A stretch of DNA of 64,000 nucleotides from Chryseobacterium sp. MYb7 (GTDB taxonomy: Bacteria > Bacteroidota > Bacteroidia > Flavobacteriales > Weeksellaceae): contig NZ_PCOU01000001.1 in the NCBI RefSeq assembly GCF_002979455.1, forward strand, positions 248,001 through 312,000, given 5' to 3'. Position numbers and translations under genes: made by a program. Below, one piece after another: positions 27,480 to 36,685 of this stretch. The notes beneath the pieces were generated by a model, which saw nothing but the letters and a program-made list of their open reading frames with translations, was not told the DNA's origin and ran no database searches. Positions within the stretch are counted from its first letter, which is position 1, and the number at the start of each line of letters is the position of its first letter.

Positions 27480-29888
27480 ATGAGAAAAAAATCCTTTTTT
27501 ATTCCCTTAATGGCCCTGATGCTTCAGTGTGCCCCGTTGCTCAAAGCACAGCAGCTTAATCCTTTGGGAGTCTGCTATGTGGAAGTGAACAACAATAATA
27601 TGCTGAACGCAGGTTCATATACTCTGCAGAATACGAACAGACAGCTTTTTGATGTTGCCATTATTTTTGCAGCGAATATCAACTATGATGTTTCCAAAAG
27701 CCGTGCTTATATCTCAAACAATAACAATGTTACCAAAGTTCTGAATGATGTTAATACCTACGTAAAACCTTTACAGCAAAAAGGAATTAAAGTATTACTC
27801 GATCTTTTAGGAAACCACCAGGGAGCCGGAATTTCTAATTTTCCAAATCGTGAAGCAGCTAAAGATTTCGCTTTACAGGTTGCTCATACCGTTTACACCT
27901 ACGGCTTGGATGGAGTAGATCTTGATGACGAATACGCAGGATACGGAAATAACGGAACAGGACAGCCTAATAACAGCTCTTTTGTCATGCTTTTGCAGGA
28001 ACTGAAAGCGGCAATGCCAGATAAACTGATTACATTCTACTACTATGGTCCGGCTACAACCAGACAAACATATAATGGAGATTTAGCAGGAAATTATATT
28101 AATTATACCTGGAATGCAATGTATAGCACGTACAATGCACCTGTTGTTCCACCTCTTGATAAATCTAAAATTTCTGCCGCTGCAACATGGATTCTTAATT
28201 CTAATTCAGGTTCAACTTCAGCGACTACTTTGGCAAGTTTAGCAACCAGTACAAAGAATGATCAATATGGGGTATTTATGTGGTATGATTTGGGTGGAAC
28301 GGATGTAGCCAGCTATCTGAGCACAGGCTCCAATATCCTTTATAATGAAAATACCCTTTTAAGTGGTCAGCTGTATTCTTGGTCTCAGGGACAGGCTTGT
28401 GATCCGCCATTGGGACTTGATGTTTCCAACGTGACAGGAACTTCAGCAAAACTGAACTGGGCTTCGAATGCTTCACAGTCTTATAATATTGATTACAAAC
28501 CAGCAAATTCAACGGTTTGGACGAATGTAGCCAACAATTATTCAGGAAATAATATTGTCATCAATAACCTCACTCTGAATACAGATTATGACTGGAGAAT
28601 ACAGTCTAATTGCACTCCAACATTAACAAGTACTTATATTTTCGCACCAAGGTTTAACTCCGGAAGTGGCTGCACTACGCCATCAGGATTAACTTCCGGA
28701 AGTTTCCTTGGCAATACCACTCAGTTGTCATGGGATGCAGGAAATGCAACTTCATATACACTGCAATACAAAACTGCAGCGGCAACAACCTGGTCTGAAA
28801 TTCCAAATATTACAACCAACACCTATTCATTGCAAAATCTGACCGCTAATACAAGCTATGTATGGAAAGTACAGGCTTCGTGTGCGGGCGGAACTACAAG
28901 TACTTATTCAGCAGAAGGAGCCTTCAACAGCGGTTTCGCACCTGTTACAAGCCCTGGAGCAAGATCCCTTGCCTTCAACGGAAGTACCAATTATCTTAAT
29001 GCAGGACAATTTAATTTAAGCGGAAATGCAGTGAGCTTTGAAGGATGGGTAAAAGTAAACTCATTTAAATCAGCTTTTCCTTATATCTCATCAGTGATGG
29101 GAGTTGAAGTAGGCGATAATAACTCGGCTATGCTTAGATTCGGAGACGGAAACCTGGCGAATAACAAACTTCAGTTTATATTGAGTTTCGGTTCATCACA
29201 GGTGAAATTGAATACGAATACAGCATTCAACACTAATACATGGTATCATATAGCAGCCACTTATGATGGTGCAGCCATGAAAATTTATGTCAATGGTAAC
29301 CTTGATGCTACTTTTGCCGTAACAGGTAACTTTACAGCAAACGGAATTCTTTATCTTGGAAGAAATTATGACAATTCCCGAACAATTAATGGCTTCCTTG
29401 ATGAATTCAGAGTTTGGAAAAAAGCATTAACACCGCAGGAAATTTTAAATAACAGCTGTAATGTTCCTGCCAACTCCGCAGGTCTTGAAGCGAATTGGAA
29501 AATGGATGAAGGAAGTGGTTTAGGTGCTTTGGATGCTACTACAAATACGCATTTTGCAACGCTGGTAAGTATGACAGATTCGAACTGGAGAACAGATGTT
29601 GCCTGTGCTTCATCTCTTGCCGTGAAAGATGTTGAATCTGTAAAAGAGAACAGCACAGTCTATCCAAACCCTGTGAAAAGAGGAAATGATATTCATTTTG
29701 CCATAAGCGGTAATTCGGCAGTTGAAGTGGCATTATATGATGCTTCAGGAAAATTGTTCAAAAAACAGAATATTAATCAAAATAATAACGCAGTGAATAC
29801 ACAGGATTTAATCAGTGGTACTTATATTTACAAGATTACATCCGCCAACAGTAAAGTATTATCAACCGGTAAAATCATTGTGAAGTAA
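27480..29888 (+). CDS. GH18 endo-beta-N-acetylglucosaminidase, tandem paralogue with two FN3 domains
   Basis: A divergent duplicate of the preceding gene, 802 residues. Signal peptide 1-24; GH18 about 25-303 with LDGVDLDDEYAGYG (catalytic Glu151 at the same position); FN3-1 about 307-392; an additional FN3-2 about 397-484; LamG about 495-700; type A T9SS signal about 722-802 (VYPNPV start). Identical domain order and long shared stretches such as CYVEVNNNN and GNHQGAGI show tandem duplication. Changes near the active site (FDDEYSEYG versus LDDEYAGYG) suggest altered glycan preference. High-mannose versus hybrid or complex specificity cannot be decided from the sequence. Confidence 0.93.
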   Translation: MRKKSFFIPLMALMLQCAPLLKAQQLNPLGVCYVEVNNNNMLNAGSYTLQNTNRQLFDVAIIFAANINYDVSKSRAYISNNNNVTKVLNDVNTYVKPLQQKGIKVLLDLLGNHQGAGISNFPNREAAKDFALQVAHTVYTYGLDGVDLDDEYAGYGNNGTGQPNNSSFVMLLQELKAAMPDKLITFYYYGPATTRQTYNGDLAGNYINYTWNAMYSTYNAPVVPPLDKSKISAAATWILNSNSGSTSATTLASLATSTKNDQYGVFMWYDLGGTDVASYLSTGSNILYNENTLLSGQLYSWSQGQACDPPLGLDVSNVTGTSAKLNWASNASQSYNIDYKPANSTVWTNVANNYSGNNIVINNLTLNTDYDWRIQSNCTPTLTSTYIFAPRFNSGSGCTTPSGLTSGSFLGNTTQLSWDAGNATSYTLQYKTAAATTWSEIPNITTNTYSLQNLTANTSYVWKVQASCAGGTTSTYSAEGAFNSGFAPVTSPGARSLAFNGSTNYLNAGQFNLSGNAVSFEGWVKVNSFKSAFPYISSVMGVEVGDNNSAMLRFGDGNLANNKLQFILSFGSSQVKLNTNTAFNTNTWYHIAATYDGAAMKIYVNGNLDATFAVTGNFTANGILYLGRNYDNSRTINGFLDEFRVWKKALTPQEILNNSCNVPANSAGLEANWKMDEGSGLGALDATTNTHFATLVSMTDSNWRTDVACASSLAVKDVESVKENSTVYPNPVKRGNDIHFAISGNSAVEVALYDASGKLFKKQNINQNNNAVNTQDLISGTYIYKITSANSKVLSTGKIIVK

Positions 29889-29941
29889 AATTCAGATAAT
29901 GAAGTAATTACTGGATTCGATAAAATAAAGTCTGAAATACA

Positions 29942-29982
29942 AAGCAGACAGACAGGAGCTTACTTCTGTTTGTCTGTTTTTT
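29942..29982 (+). terminator. Imperfect terminator hairpin before the ROK gene
   Basis: AAGCAGACAGACAGGAG pairs, with G-U pairs and a few mismatches, to CTTCTGTTTGTCTGTTT and is followed by a T-run. It separates the GH18 pair from the ROK-GH92-cupin group. Confidence 0.7.
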
Positions 29983-30019
29983 CAGTCACAGGGATGTCTT
30001 GAATTTAAAATAAAAAATA

Positions 30020-30886
30020 ATGCAGAATATAGTAGGAATCGATATTGGAGGGTCACACATCACTTTGGCTCAGGTAGATCCGGAAAAACGTGAAATCATT
30101 TCATCAACCTATGTAAGAGAACATGTAGATGCTTTCGAAAAGAAAGAAATTATTTTCAGTGCCTGGGTTTCAGCCATTGAAAAAGTGGCTCATAATCTGG
30201 TGAAAGAAGACCTTTTAATCGGTATTGCAATGCCCGGACCTTTCGATTATGAAAATGGAATATCTCTTATGCAGCAGGGTAAATTTATAGATATCTATCA
30301 GGTCAATATTAAAGAAGAACTGGCAAAAATACTCGATATTTCTCAGGAGCAGATTCATTTTGTAAATGATGCGGCTGCGTTTATGGAAGGAGAAGTATTC
30401 GGAGGATGTGCCCAAGGTTTCAAAAGTGCTTTTGGAGTCACTCTTGGTACAGGATTAGGAACTACTTTTTTTAACGGAGAATTTGCTACTGATGAAGATT
30501 TATGGGATTCTTCTTTCAGAGATTCTATCAGTGAAGATTATCTGGCAACACGCTGGTTTGTGAATCGTTACAAAGAACTGACAGGGGATGAAATTTCAGG
30601 AACCAAAGATTTGCTGGATAAACCCAAAGAAATACAAACCCAAATGTTTGATGAATATGCAGACACTTTCTCAGAATTTATTGTGAAATACGTAGCTCAT
30701 TACAAACCGAAAGTTTTAGTTATAGGAGGAAATATTGCCAAAGCATATCCTTATTTTGAACAACAATTTATTAAGAATTTAACAAAGAATAATATTAACT
30801 TGCAGGTGAAGATCTCTGCGATATTTGAAGATGCAGCCATTCTTGGAGCTGCCAGTTATGCATTAAAAAAAGCGTATATAAATTAA
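30020..30886 (+). CDS. ROK family sugar kinase
   Basis: A predicted cytoplasmic hexose kinase, likely phosphorylating mannose (or GlcNAc) released by the locus. The 288-residue protein has the N-terminal phosphate loop GIDIGGSHITLAQVD (about residues 6-20), the catalytic Asp117 in FVNDAAAFMEGE, and GVTLGTGLGTTF (about 139-150). The zinc-binding Cys cluster that many ROK proteins carry after the last motif is absent; the region reads DEDLWDSSFRDSISEDYLATRW instead. There is no N-terminal HTH, so it is a kinase rather than a ROK repressor. It starts the last transcription unit of the locus, 16 nt before the second GH92 gene. Confidence 0.88.
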   Translation: MQNIVGIDIGGSHITLAQVDPEKREIISSTYVREHVDAFEKKEIIFSAWVSAIEKVAHNLVKEDLLIGIAMPGPFDYENGISLMQQGKFIDIYQVNIKEELAKILDISQEQIHFVNDAAAFMEGEVFGGCAQGFKSAFGVTLGTGLGTTFFNGEFATDEDLWDSSFRDSISEDYLATRWFVNRYKELTGDEISGTKDLLDKPKEIQTQMFDEYADTFSEFIVKYVAHYKPKVLVIGGNIAKAYPYFEQQFIKNLTKNNINLQVKISAIFEDAAILGAASYALKKAYIN

Positions 30887-30902
30887 CAAACGAAAAGATA
30901 CA

Positions 30903-33185
30903 ATGAAGTTTATATTTTCTACTTGCTTACTTTTATTACAGGCCTGGGCGTTAGGTCAGAACGTATCTCCCGTAGACTATGTGAATCCTTTAATGGGAAC
31001 CCAATCCAAGCCTTCATTATCCAATGGAAATACTTATCCGGCTGTCGGACTTCCATGGGGAATGAATATCTGGACGCCACAAACCGGTAAAATGGGCGAC
31101 GGATGGGCATATACCTACGATGCAGATAAAATAAAAGGATTTAAACAAACCCATCAGCCCTCTCCATGGATGAACGATTATGGTGCTTTTGCCATCATGC
31201 CGGGAGTAGGAAAAGTGAAATTTAAAGAAGACGAAAGAGCAAGCTGGTTCAGTCATAAAGCTGAGGTTACTACACCTTATTTTTATAGTGTTTATCTGGC
31301 AGATATCAATGTTACTACAGAATTTACTCCTACGGAAAGAGCTTCTTATTTTAAATTCGATTTTCCAAAAACAGACAGTGCTTATGTAGTGGTTGATGCT
31401 TTGAATAAAGGTTCTTACATCAAAATTTTACCAAAAGAAAGAAAAATTCTGGGATATACAACGAAATATTCTACCGGGAAATATGAGAACTTTAAAAACT
31501 ACTTTGTCATTCAGTTTGATAAAGATTTTGAACTGACAAAAACCTGGAAAGACGGTAAACTGATCAATGATCAATTAGAAATAACCAGCGATCATACAGG
31601 TGCTGTAGTAGGGTTTAAGCTTAAAAATAAAGAAACGGTGTATGCAAAAGTAGCCTCTTCATTCATCAGTTTTGAACAGGCAGAACTGAATCTTAAAAGA
31701 GAAATCGGAAACAGAAATTTTGAACAAGTAAAAACCGATGCTAAAAATATCTGGAACAAAACATTAGGAAAAATAGATGTAAAAGGAGGAACAGATCAGC
31801 AGATGAGAACTTTTTATTCTTCTTTATACAGAACGTTATTCTTCCCGCAGAAATTATATGAAATTGATGCTCAGAACAAAATAAAACACTGGAGTCCTTA
31901 CAACGGGAAAATTGTTGACGGAAGAATGTTTGCCGGAACTGGCTTTTGGGATACTTTCCGTGCTCTATATCCTTTCCTGAATCTTGTGTATCCAAGTATC
32001 AATGTAGAAATGCAGGAAGGATTGGCCAATGCTTATAAAGAAGGAGGCTTCTTACCAGAGTGGAGCAGCCCGGGATATTCTGATATCATGATTGGAAATA
32101 ATTCCGCATCTGTAGTAGCAGACGCTTACATCAAAGGACTTCGAGGATATGACACGGAAGCACTGTGGCAGGCTGTAAAACACGGAGCGAATAATGCAGG
32201 TCCTATAGAAGCGGTAGGCCGTGCAGGAGTTGAATATTACAACACGTTAGGCTATGTACCTTACGATGTGAAAATCAATGAAAATGCAGCAAGAACATTA
32301 GAGTATGCTTATGATGACTTTTCAATTTATCAGCTAGGAAAAGCACTTGGGAAACCTGCTTCAGAGATTGATATCTATAAGAAAAGAGCTTATAATTACA
32401 AAAATGTATTTGATAAGGAAACTGGTTTAATGCGTGGTAAAAATAAAGACGGTAACTTCCAGAAACCTTTCAATCCTTTCAAATGGGGAGATGCTTTCAC
32501 AGAAGGAAACAGCTGGCATTACACATGGTCTGTTTTCCAGGACATTGACGGTCTGGCAGAATTAATGGGTGGAAAAAAGAAATTTGAAGCCAAATTAGAT
32601 GAGGTATTCTCATTACCTCCGGTTTTTGATGACAGTTATTACGGAGGCGTGATCCACGAGATCAGAGAAATGCAGATCATGAATATGGGACAGTATGCCC
32701 ACGGAAACCAGCCTATTCAGCATATGATTTATCTGTATAATTATGCAGGAGCACCTTATAAAACCCAATATTGGGCAAGACAGGTGATGAACAAATTGTA
32801 TCATGCCACTCCGGACGGATATTGCGGTGATGAAGATAACGGACAGACTTCTGCCTGGTATATTTTCTCAGCTCTAGGTTTTTATCCGGTGACGCCAGCA
32901 ACAGATCAGTATGTACTGGGAGCACCATTGTTTAAAGAAGCAACAATCCATTTAGAAAATGGTAAGAAAATTGAAATAAAAGCTCCGGAAAATACTGCTG
33001 AAAATCTATATGTAAAATCATTAAATGTAAACAAGCAGCCCTATTCCAAAAACTGGCTCAGCCATCAAGAACTGATGAAAGGGGCTGTTTTAGATTTTAA
33101 GATGGATAACAAGCCCAATAAAGAAAGAGGTTCACAGGAAAAAGATTTTCCATATTCAATGTCAAAAGAAGAATCAAATAAATAA
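30903..33185 (+). CDS. GH92 family alpha-mannosidase (copy 2)
   Basis: A second exo-alpha-mannosidase, 760 residues with a Sec signal (MKFIFSTCLLLLQAWALGQN). Family features are VDYVNPLMGTQSKPSLSNGN near the N-terminus, GFKQTHQPSPWMNDYGAF, FWDTFRALYPFLNLVYP, LEYAYDDFSIYQLGKALG and EDNGQTSAWYIFSALGFYPV. It is clearly divergent from the GH92 at 21470: the GHGHTFPGA and HNHLSGTGWADLGD segments there are replaced by SNGNTYPAVGLPWG and THQPSPWMNDYG. Different linkage specificity is therefore likely. The C-terminus extends some 25 residues beyond the usual end with a charged tail (KERGSQEKDF). It is cotranscribed with the cupin gene 24 nt downstream. Confidence 0.95.
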   Translation: MKFIFSTCLLLLQAWALGQNVSPVDYVNPLMGTQSKPSLSNGNTYPAVGLPWGMNIWTPQTGKMGDGWAYTYDADKIKGFKQTHQPSPWMNDYGAFAIMPGVGKVKFKEDERASWFSHKAEVTTPYFYSVYLADINVTTEFTPTERASYFKFDFPKTDSAYVVVDALNKGSYIKILPKERKILGYTTKYSTGKYENFKNYFVIQFDKDFELTKTWKDGKLINDQLEITSDHTGAVVGFKLKNKETVYAKVASSFISFEQAELNLKREIGNRNFEQVKTDAKNIWNKTLGKIDVKGGTDQQMRTFYSSLYRTLFFPQKLYEIDAQNKIKHWSPYNGKIVDGRMFAGTGFWDTFRALYPFLNLVYPSINVEMQEGLANAYKEGGFLPEWSSPGYSDIMIGNNSASVVADAYIKGLRGYDTEALWQAVKHGANNAGPIEAVGRAGVEYYNTLGYVPYDVKINENAARTLEYAYDDFSIYQLGKALGKPASEIDIYKKRAYNYKNVFDKETGLMRGKNKDGNFQKPFNPFKWGDAFTEGNSWHYTWSVFQDIDGLAELMGGKKKFEAKLDEVFSLPPVFDDSYYGGVIHEIREMQIMNMGQYAHGNQPIQHMIYLYNYAGAPYKTQYWARQVMNKLYHATPDGYCGDEDNGQTSAWYIFSALGFYPVTPATDQYVLGAPLFKEATIHLENGKKIEIKAPENTAENLYVKSLNVNKQPYSKNWLSHQELMKGAVLDFKMDNKPNKERGSQEKDFPYSMSKEESNK

Positions 33186-33209
33186 TTTTTAAATTAAAAA
33201 TATAGCTGT

Positions 33210-33707
33210 ATGAGTACAGAAAAAAAAGAAATATTCGAGAGAGTAGAGAGCATGCTGCAGACACAAGGTTTTAACATTGCAGCTAAAGATGATACAAGAC
33301 CATGGGGAGGATTTTTTGTGATTGATGAAACACAGGCACAGGATTTTGCTAACCAATATTTCGATGGGATTGATGTAGACAACCTTAGAATAGGAGGGAT
33401 GCTAAGCCCGAAAATTCTTATCGTTGCTCCGGAAGCAAGACTAAGCTGGCAGTATCACCACAGAAGAGCCGAGATCTGGCAGGTAGTGGAAGGAACGGTA
33501 GGAATCAAAAGAAGCAATACTGATGAAGAAGGGGAATTGGGAGAATATGGACCAAAAGATCAGGTGAAGCTTCAGCAGGGAGAAAGACATAGATTAATTG
33601 GCCTGGCAGGCTGGGGAATCGTAGCCGAAATCTGGCAGCATACCGATGCATCCAATCCATCAGACGAAGATGATATCGTAAGAGTACAGGATGACTTTGG
33701 AAGATAA
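33210..33707 (+). CDS. Mannose-6-phosphate isomerase-like cupin
   Basis: A 165-residue single-cupin protein similar to the C-terminal cupin of type II phosphomannose isomerases. It shows RPWGGFFVIDE, LSWQYHHRRAEIWQVVEGTV (about residues 76-95), LQQGERHRLIG and the terminal DDIVRVQDDFGR. With the ROK kinase it would turn mannose into fructose-6-phosphate, closing the pathway of the locus. Short proteins of this type are sometimes labelled phosphoheptose isomerase. Isomerase activity is inferred from similarity and context. It ends the operon with a perfect terminator. Confidence 0.85.
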   Translation: MSTEKKEIFERVESMLQTQGFNIAAKDDTRPWGGFFVIDETQAQDFANQYFDGIDVDNLRIGGMLSPKILIVAPEARLSWQYHHRRAEIWQVVEGTVGIKRSNTDEEGELGEYGPKDQVKLQQGERHRLIGLAGWGIVAEIWQHTDASNPSDEDDIVRVQDDFGR

Positions 33708-33710
33708 ATA

Positions 33711-33741
33711 AAAAAATCCGCTTCATTGAAGCGGATTTTTT
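33711..33741 (+). terminator. Terminator of the glycan locus
   Basis: A perfect 14-bp stem (AAAAAATCCGCTTC with GAAGCGGATTTTTT, loop ATT) 4 nt after the cupin stop. Confidence 0.95.
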
Positions 33742-33750
33742 TATTTGTAA

Positions 33751-33910
33751 GGAAGCTTGAGGCTGGAAGAAGGATGTTTCTGGAGGTTACTGGAACCTCT
33801 GAATATCATAATTAAGCTAATTTTTATTTAAAATTTTTATGACAGAGGTTTGTCCCCAATAAGAAATTCACCGACTAATGATACTCCAGGCATCATTCTT
33901 CCAGCTTCCC
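33751..33910. repeat. Inverted pair of CTGGAAGAA-type intergenic repeats
   Basis: A segment at 33751-33776 (GGAAGC, 7 extra bases, then TGGAAGAAGGATG) reappears in reverse complement at 33892-33910 (GGAAGCTGGAAGAATGATG when read on the minus strand). The two bracket 115 nt without a gene. They look like remnants of a dispersed intergenic repeat. No transposase or target duplication is visible. Confidence 0.45.
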
Positions 33911-33913
33911 GCC

Positions 33914-36616
33914 TTAAAACGTCACATCCAGTCCCACATAGAAGTTAGCCTTCATAATAGGAGCATATACCATTCCTCCGTCAAAATAATTTCCGAAAGG
34001 ATTTTTAAAATCTACAATCGCATTTTTCTGATAGTAAGAAGTAAGGTTTTCACCTCCTACATAAGCTCTGATCTTTTTATTGAAATTTCTTGAGACTTGA
34101 GCATTAAGAACAGCATACGATTCCGAATACGTTGGCAGTTGAAACTCTGCCGGATTCGTTGACGTATCAGGAAGTCTTTGCTTTCCAACCCAGTTTAAAG
34201 TTGTATCAAAACTCCAGAATCCGCCTTTATCTGTTTTATTGGTTGAATAAGCCAAGTTCACAAACCCTCTGTGTTTAGCCATAAAAGGGACTTCTCTTCT
34301 TCCACCGATATAATCCGCCTGTACATCATAATACTTATAAGCAAGTCTTACTTCAAGGTTTTTTATAGGCATAAAATCCCATTGGGTCTGGAATGAATTC
34401 GCAAACGATTTTCCATCAAGATTATAAAATGTCAGCTGTTGAGGAGATTTATCCAAATCTACCAATACCTGATCCTGGAAATCTGTTCTGAAAAAGTCTG
34501 CAACAATACTCGATTTTCTTCCGAATAGCTTAAATTCCTGTTGTAAACTTGCTCCATAATTCCATGCAATTTCAGGTCTTAATCCATAAATATTTCCTCC
34601 GTTTGGTAAGATACTAATAGCTCTGTTGGAAGCAAAATACTGCTGGCTTTCCGCAAAAACATTCGCTGTTCTGAATCCTCTTCCCGCAGAAAGTCTCAAA
34701 ATAGTCTGAGGCGTGAAATCATACTTGAAATTAAGTCTCGGTGTAAACTGAGTTCCTGCCAGATTGTGGAAATCTACTCTGGAACCCGCTACTAAAGTAT
34801 ATTTTAAACCTGTTAAAGTATATTCAGCAAAAATTCCCGGTACAATTTCATTCCTTCTTATATCATCCAGCAAATACGTTTCTTTATAACCGTCATATAA
34901 GAAACTTGCTCCAGCCTTATACTTATGGTTGGTATTTCCGATAATACTTTCAAAGATTAAATTGGAATAATACGTATGCTGCTGCCCTGCATAATTTCTC
35001 AATCCAAAGAAACTGTCCTGTTGGTGGTAAACATATTGGTTCATCCATCCGATACTCTGATAAGGTTTTCCTTTAAAAACATATCCTGTCTTATTCCAAA
35101 CCTGAAATCTTGAAATGTCTATTCCTACCCCATAAAAAGGTTGTTTATCCTGACCCAGTTTTTTATCAAAACCAATCTGTCCGGCAGTTCTCTCATCTCG
35201 GATAAAATTAATTCCAAAGTGAGACCCGAATCCTGATTTTTCAAGATCGTTATAATTCAACAAATAAGCAGCATTAATTTGAGTTCCTTTCGGTCTGTCC
35301 AGAAAACCGTCATGGTTCATGTCTGTGTTTCCAAACGTTCCGTTTCCGTGAAGAAGGAAAGTCTGTGACCATTTATCGTTGATAGGAGAAACATTGGTAA
35401 TATTTATTTCTGCTCTTCCATTGAAGTCAGAAAAAAGGTTCAGTGATGTTTCAGGAGTCTTTGCATTCTTCAGAAGCTCAGTATTAATCTGCCCTGTGAT
35501 GCTTTCATAGCCGTTCGTTACCGTACTTCCTCCTTTGGTAAGCTGAATACTTTCAATCCATCTTCCCGGAATAAAGTTTAATCCGTATGCGGAAGCCAAT
35601 CCTCTGATTTCAGGTAATTGTTCCTTCGTTAAGCTGGTATATTTCTGATCTAGACCAAGCATTTTCAATTGTTTTGTTCCTGTAACCGCGTTACTAAAAG
35701 AAACATCTACTGTTGCATTGGTTTCGAAACTTTCAGACAGATTACAACAAGCAGCTTTTAAAAGCTCTTTTTTATCAATATTGAAAACAAGTCCGGCTTC
35801 TTTCTTGCTTAAAGCGGTTGCAGCTTTAGAACCCGTTACCACAACTCCATCTATGCTTTTTTCATGCTGAGAGTGATCTTCTTTAGTTGCAGAGTCATTG
35901 TCTTTCTGACCTTCATGTTTTGTCTCTTCTTCATAATGTACTTTTGGATTGGGTTCACCAAAAGTAAAGTCTATGTCATACAGGCAGCATCCAGGAAGTC
36001 CATTGTAAACTGCATCTGAAGCCTTATATTTTTCATTATCATGACCAGCATCAGCAATTGCTTTTAAAATTTTGTCTGATGAGGTTTTTGAAGGGTCAAA
36101 ATTTAAAGTAACCGTTTGTTTCTCCGCATTCCATTCTGCAGTATCAGCACCGGCATCTTTTGATGCTTTTTCAATTCTTGCTTTACATGAAGCACAGTTT
36201 CCTCTTACGTAGAATTCATTTTCTTTTTTAGCAGAAGTAGGAGCGCTTACATGATGCTCATGATTGGTTTCTGCTTGTGAAGTCTTTGCATCTCTGTCGT
36301 AATGACAGCATCCCGGAAGTCCTTCATACGTTGTATCAGTTGCTTTGAACTTCTCATTATCATGACCTGCTTCTGCTACTTTTTTCAAAATATCATCGGG
36401 AGAAACCTTATCTGTTTCTAGAGTTAATGTTTGAAGATCAATGGAATAAACTGCTGTTTTTGCGCCAGCTTTTTTCGCGGCACTTTCAATTCTTGTTTTG
36501 CACATTTCACAGTTCCCTTTTACCTTGAACTGGTTTTTTGAAAGTGTCTGAGCAGATATAAATTGTGTAAATAGGAATAATGCACCAAGTATCAACCTGG
36601 AAATATATAATTTCAT
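33914..36616 (-). CDS. TonB-dependent receptor with two N-terminal heavy-metal-associated domains
   Basis: A 900-residue outer-membrane receptor with an unusual fusion. Signal peptide 1-22; HMA-like domain 1 about 27-95 with CEMC (Cys36, Cys39); HMA-like domain 2 about 133-205 with CASC (Cys141, Cys144). Each is followed by a GLPGCC-x-YD tail. A His/Glu-rich linker (about 215-252) leads to a TonB box SIDGVVVTGSKAATAL and plug (about 254-370, with a Cys290-Cys291 pair in LKAACCNLSE). The beta barrel ends NFYVGLDVTF. The metal motifs point to capture of copper or a similar ion. It is the last gene of a minus-strand run with two other Cys/His-rich proteins. Confidence 0.9.
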   Translation of the reverse strand: MKLYISRLILGALFLFTQFISAQTLSKNQFKVKGNCEMCKTRIESAAKKAGAKTAVYSIDLQTLTLETDKVSPDDILKKVAEAGHDNEKFKATDTTYEGLPGCCHYDRDAKTSQAETNHEHHVSAPTSAKKENEFYVRGNCASCKARIEKASKDAGADTAEWNAEKQTVTLNFDPSKTSSDKILKAIADAGHDNEKYKASDAVYNGLPGCCLYDIDFTFGEPNPKVHYEEETKHEGQKDNDSATKEDHSQHEKSIDGVVVTGSKAATALSKKEAGLVFNIDKKELLKAACCNLSESFETNATVDVSFSNAVTGTKQLKMLGLDQKYTSLTKEQLPEIRGLASAYGLNFIPGRWIESIQLTKGGSTVTNGYESITGQINTELLKNAKTPETSLNLFSDFNGRAEINITNVSPINDKWSQTFLLHGNGTFGNTDMNHDGFLDRPKGTQINAAYLLNYNDLEKSGFGSHFGINFIRDERTAGQIGFDKKLGQDKQPFYGVGIDISRFQVWNKTGYVFKGKPYQSIGWMNQYVYHQQDSFFGLRNYAGQQHTYYSNLIFESIIGNTNHKYKAGASFLYDGYKETYLLDDIRRNEIVPGIFAEYTLTGLKYTLVAGSRVDFHNLAGTQFTPRLNFKYDFTPQTILRLSAGRGFRTANVFAESQQYFASNRAISILPNGGNIYGLRPEIAWNYGASLQQEFKLFGRKSSIVADFFRTDFQDQVLVDLDKSPQQLTFYNLDGKSFANSFQTQWDFMPIKNLEVRLAYKYYDVQADYIGGRREVPFMAKHRGFVNLAYSTNKTDKGGFWSFDTTLNWVGKQRLPDTSTNPAEFQLPTYSESYAVLNAQVSRNFNKKIRAYVGGENLTSYYQKNAIVDFKNPFGNYFDGGMVYAPIMKANFYVGLDVTF

Positions 36617-36685
36617 TTTGTTTAAAAGTTTAAATTAATTAAAAAACAGTTCACTATAGAACATAATGAACACTTGATATTTTAA

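Noticed and set aside
25271..29888. Tandem GH18 genes as an assembly duplication
   Set aside because: The copies differ throughout, have different FN3 number and different intergenic sequence, so they are genuine paralogues.
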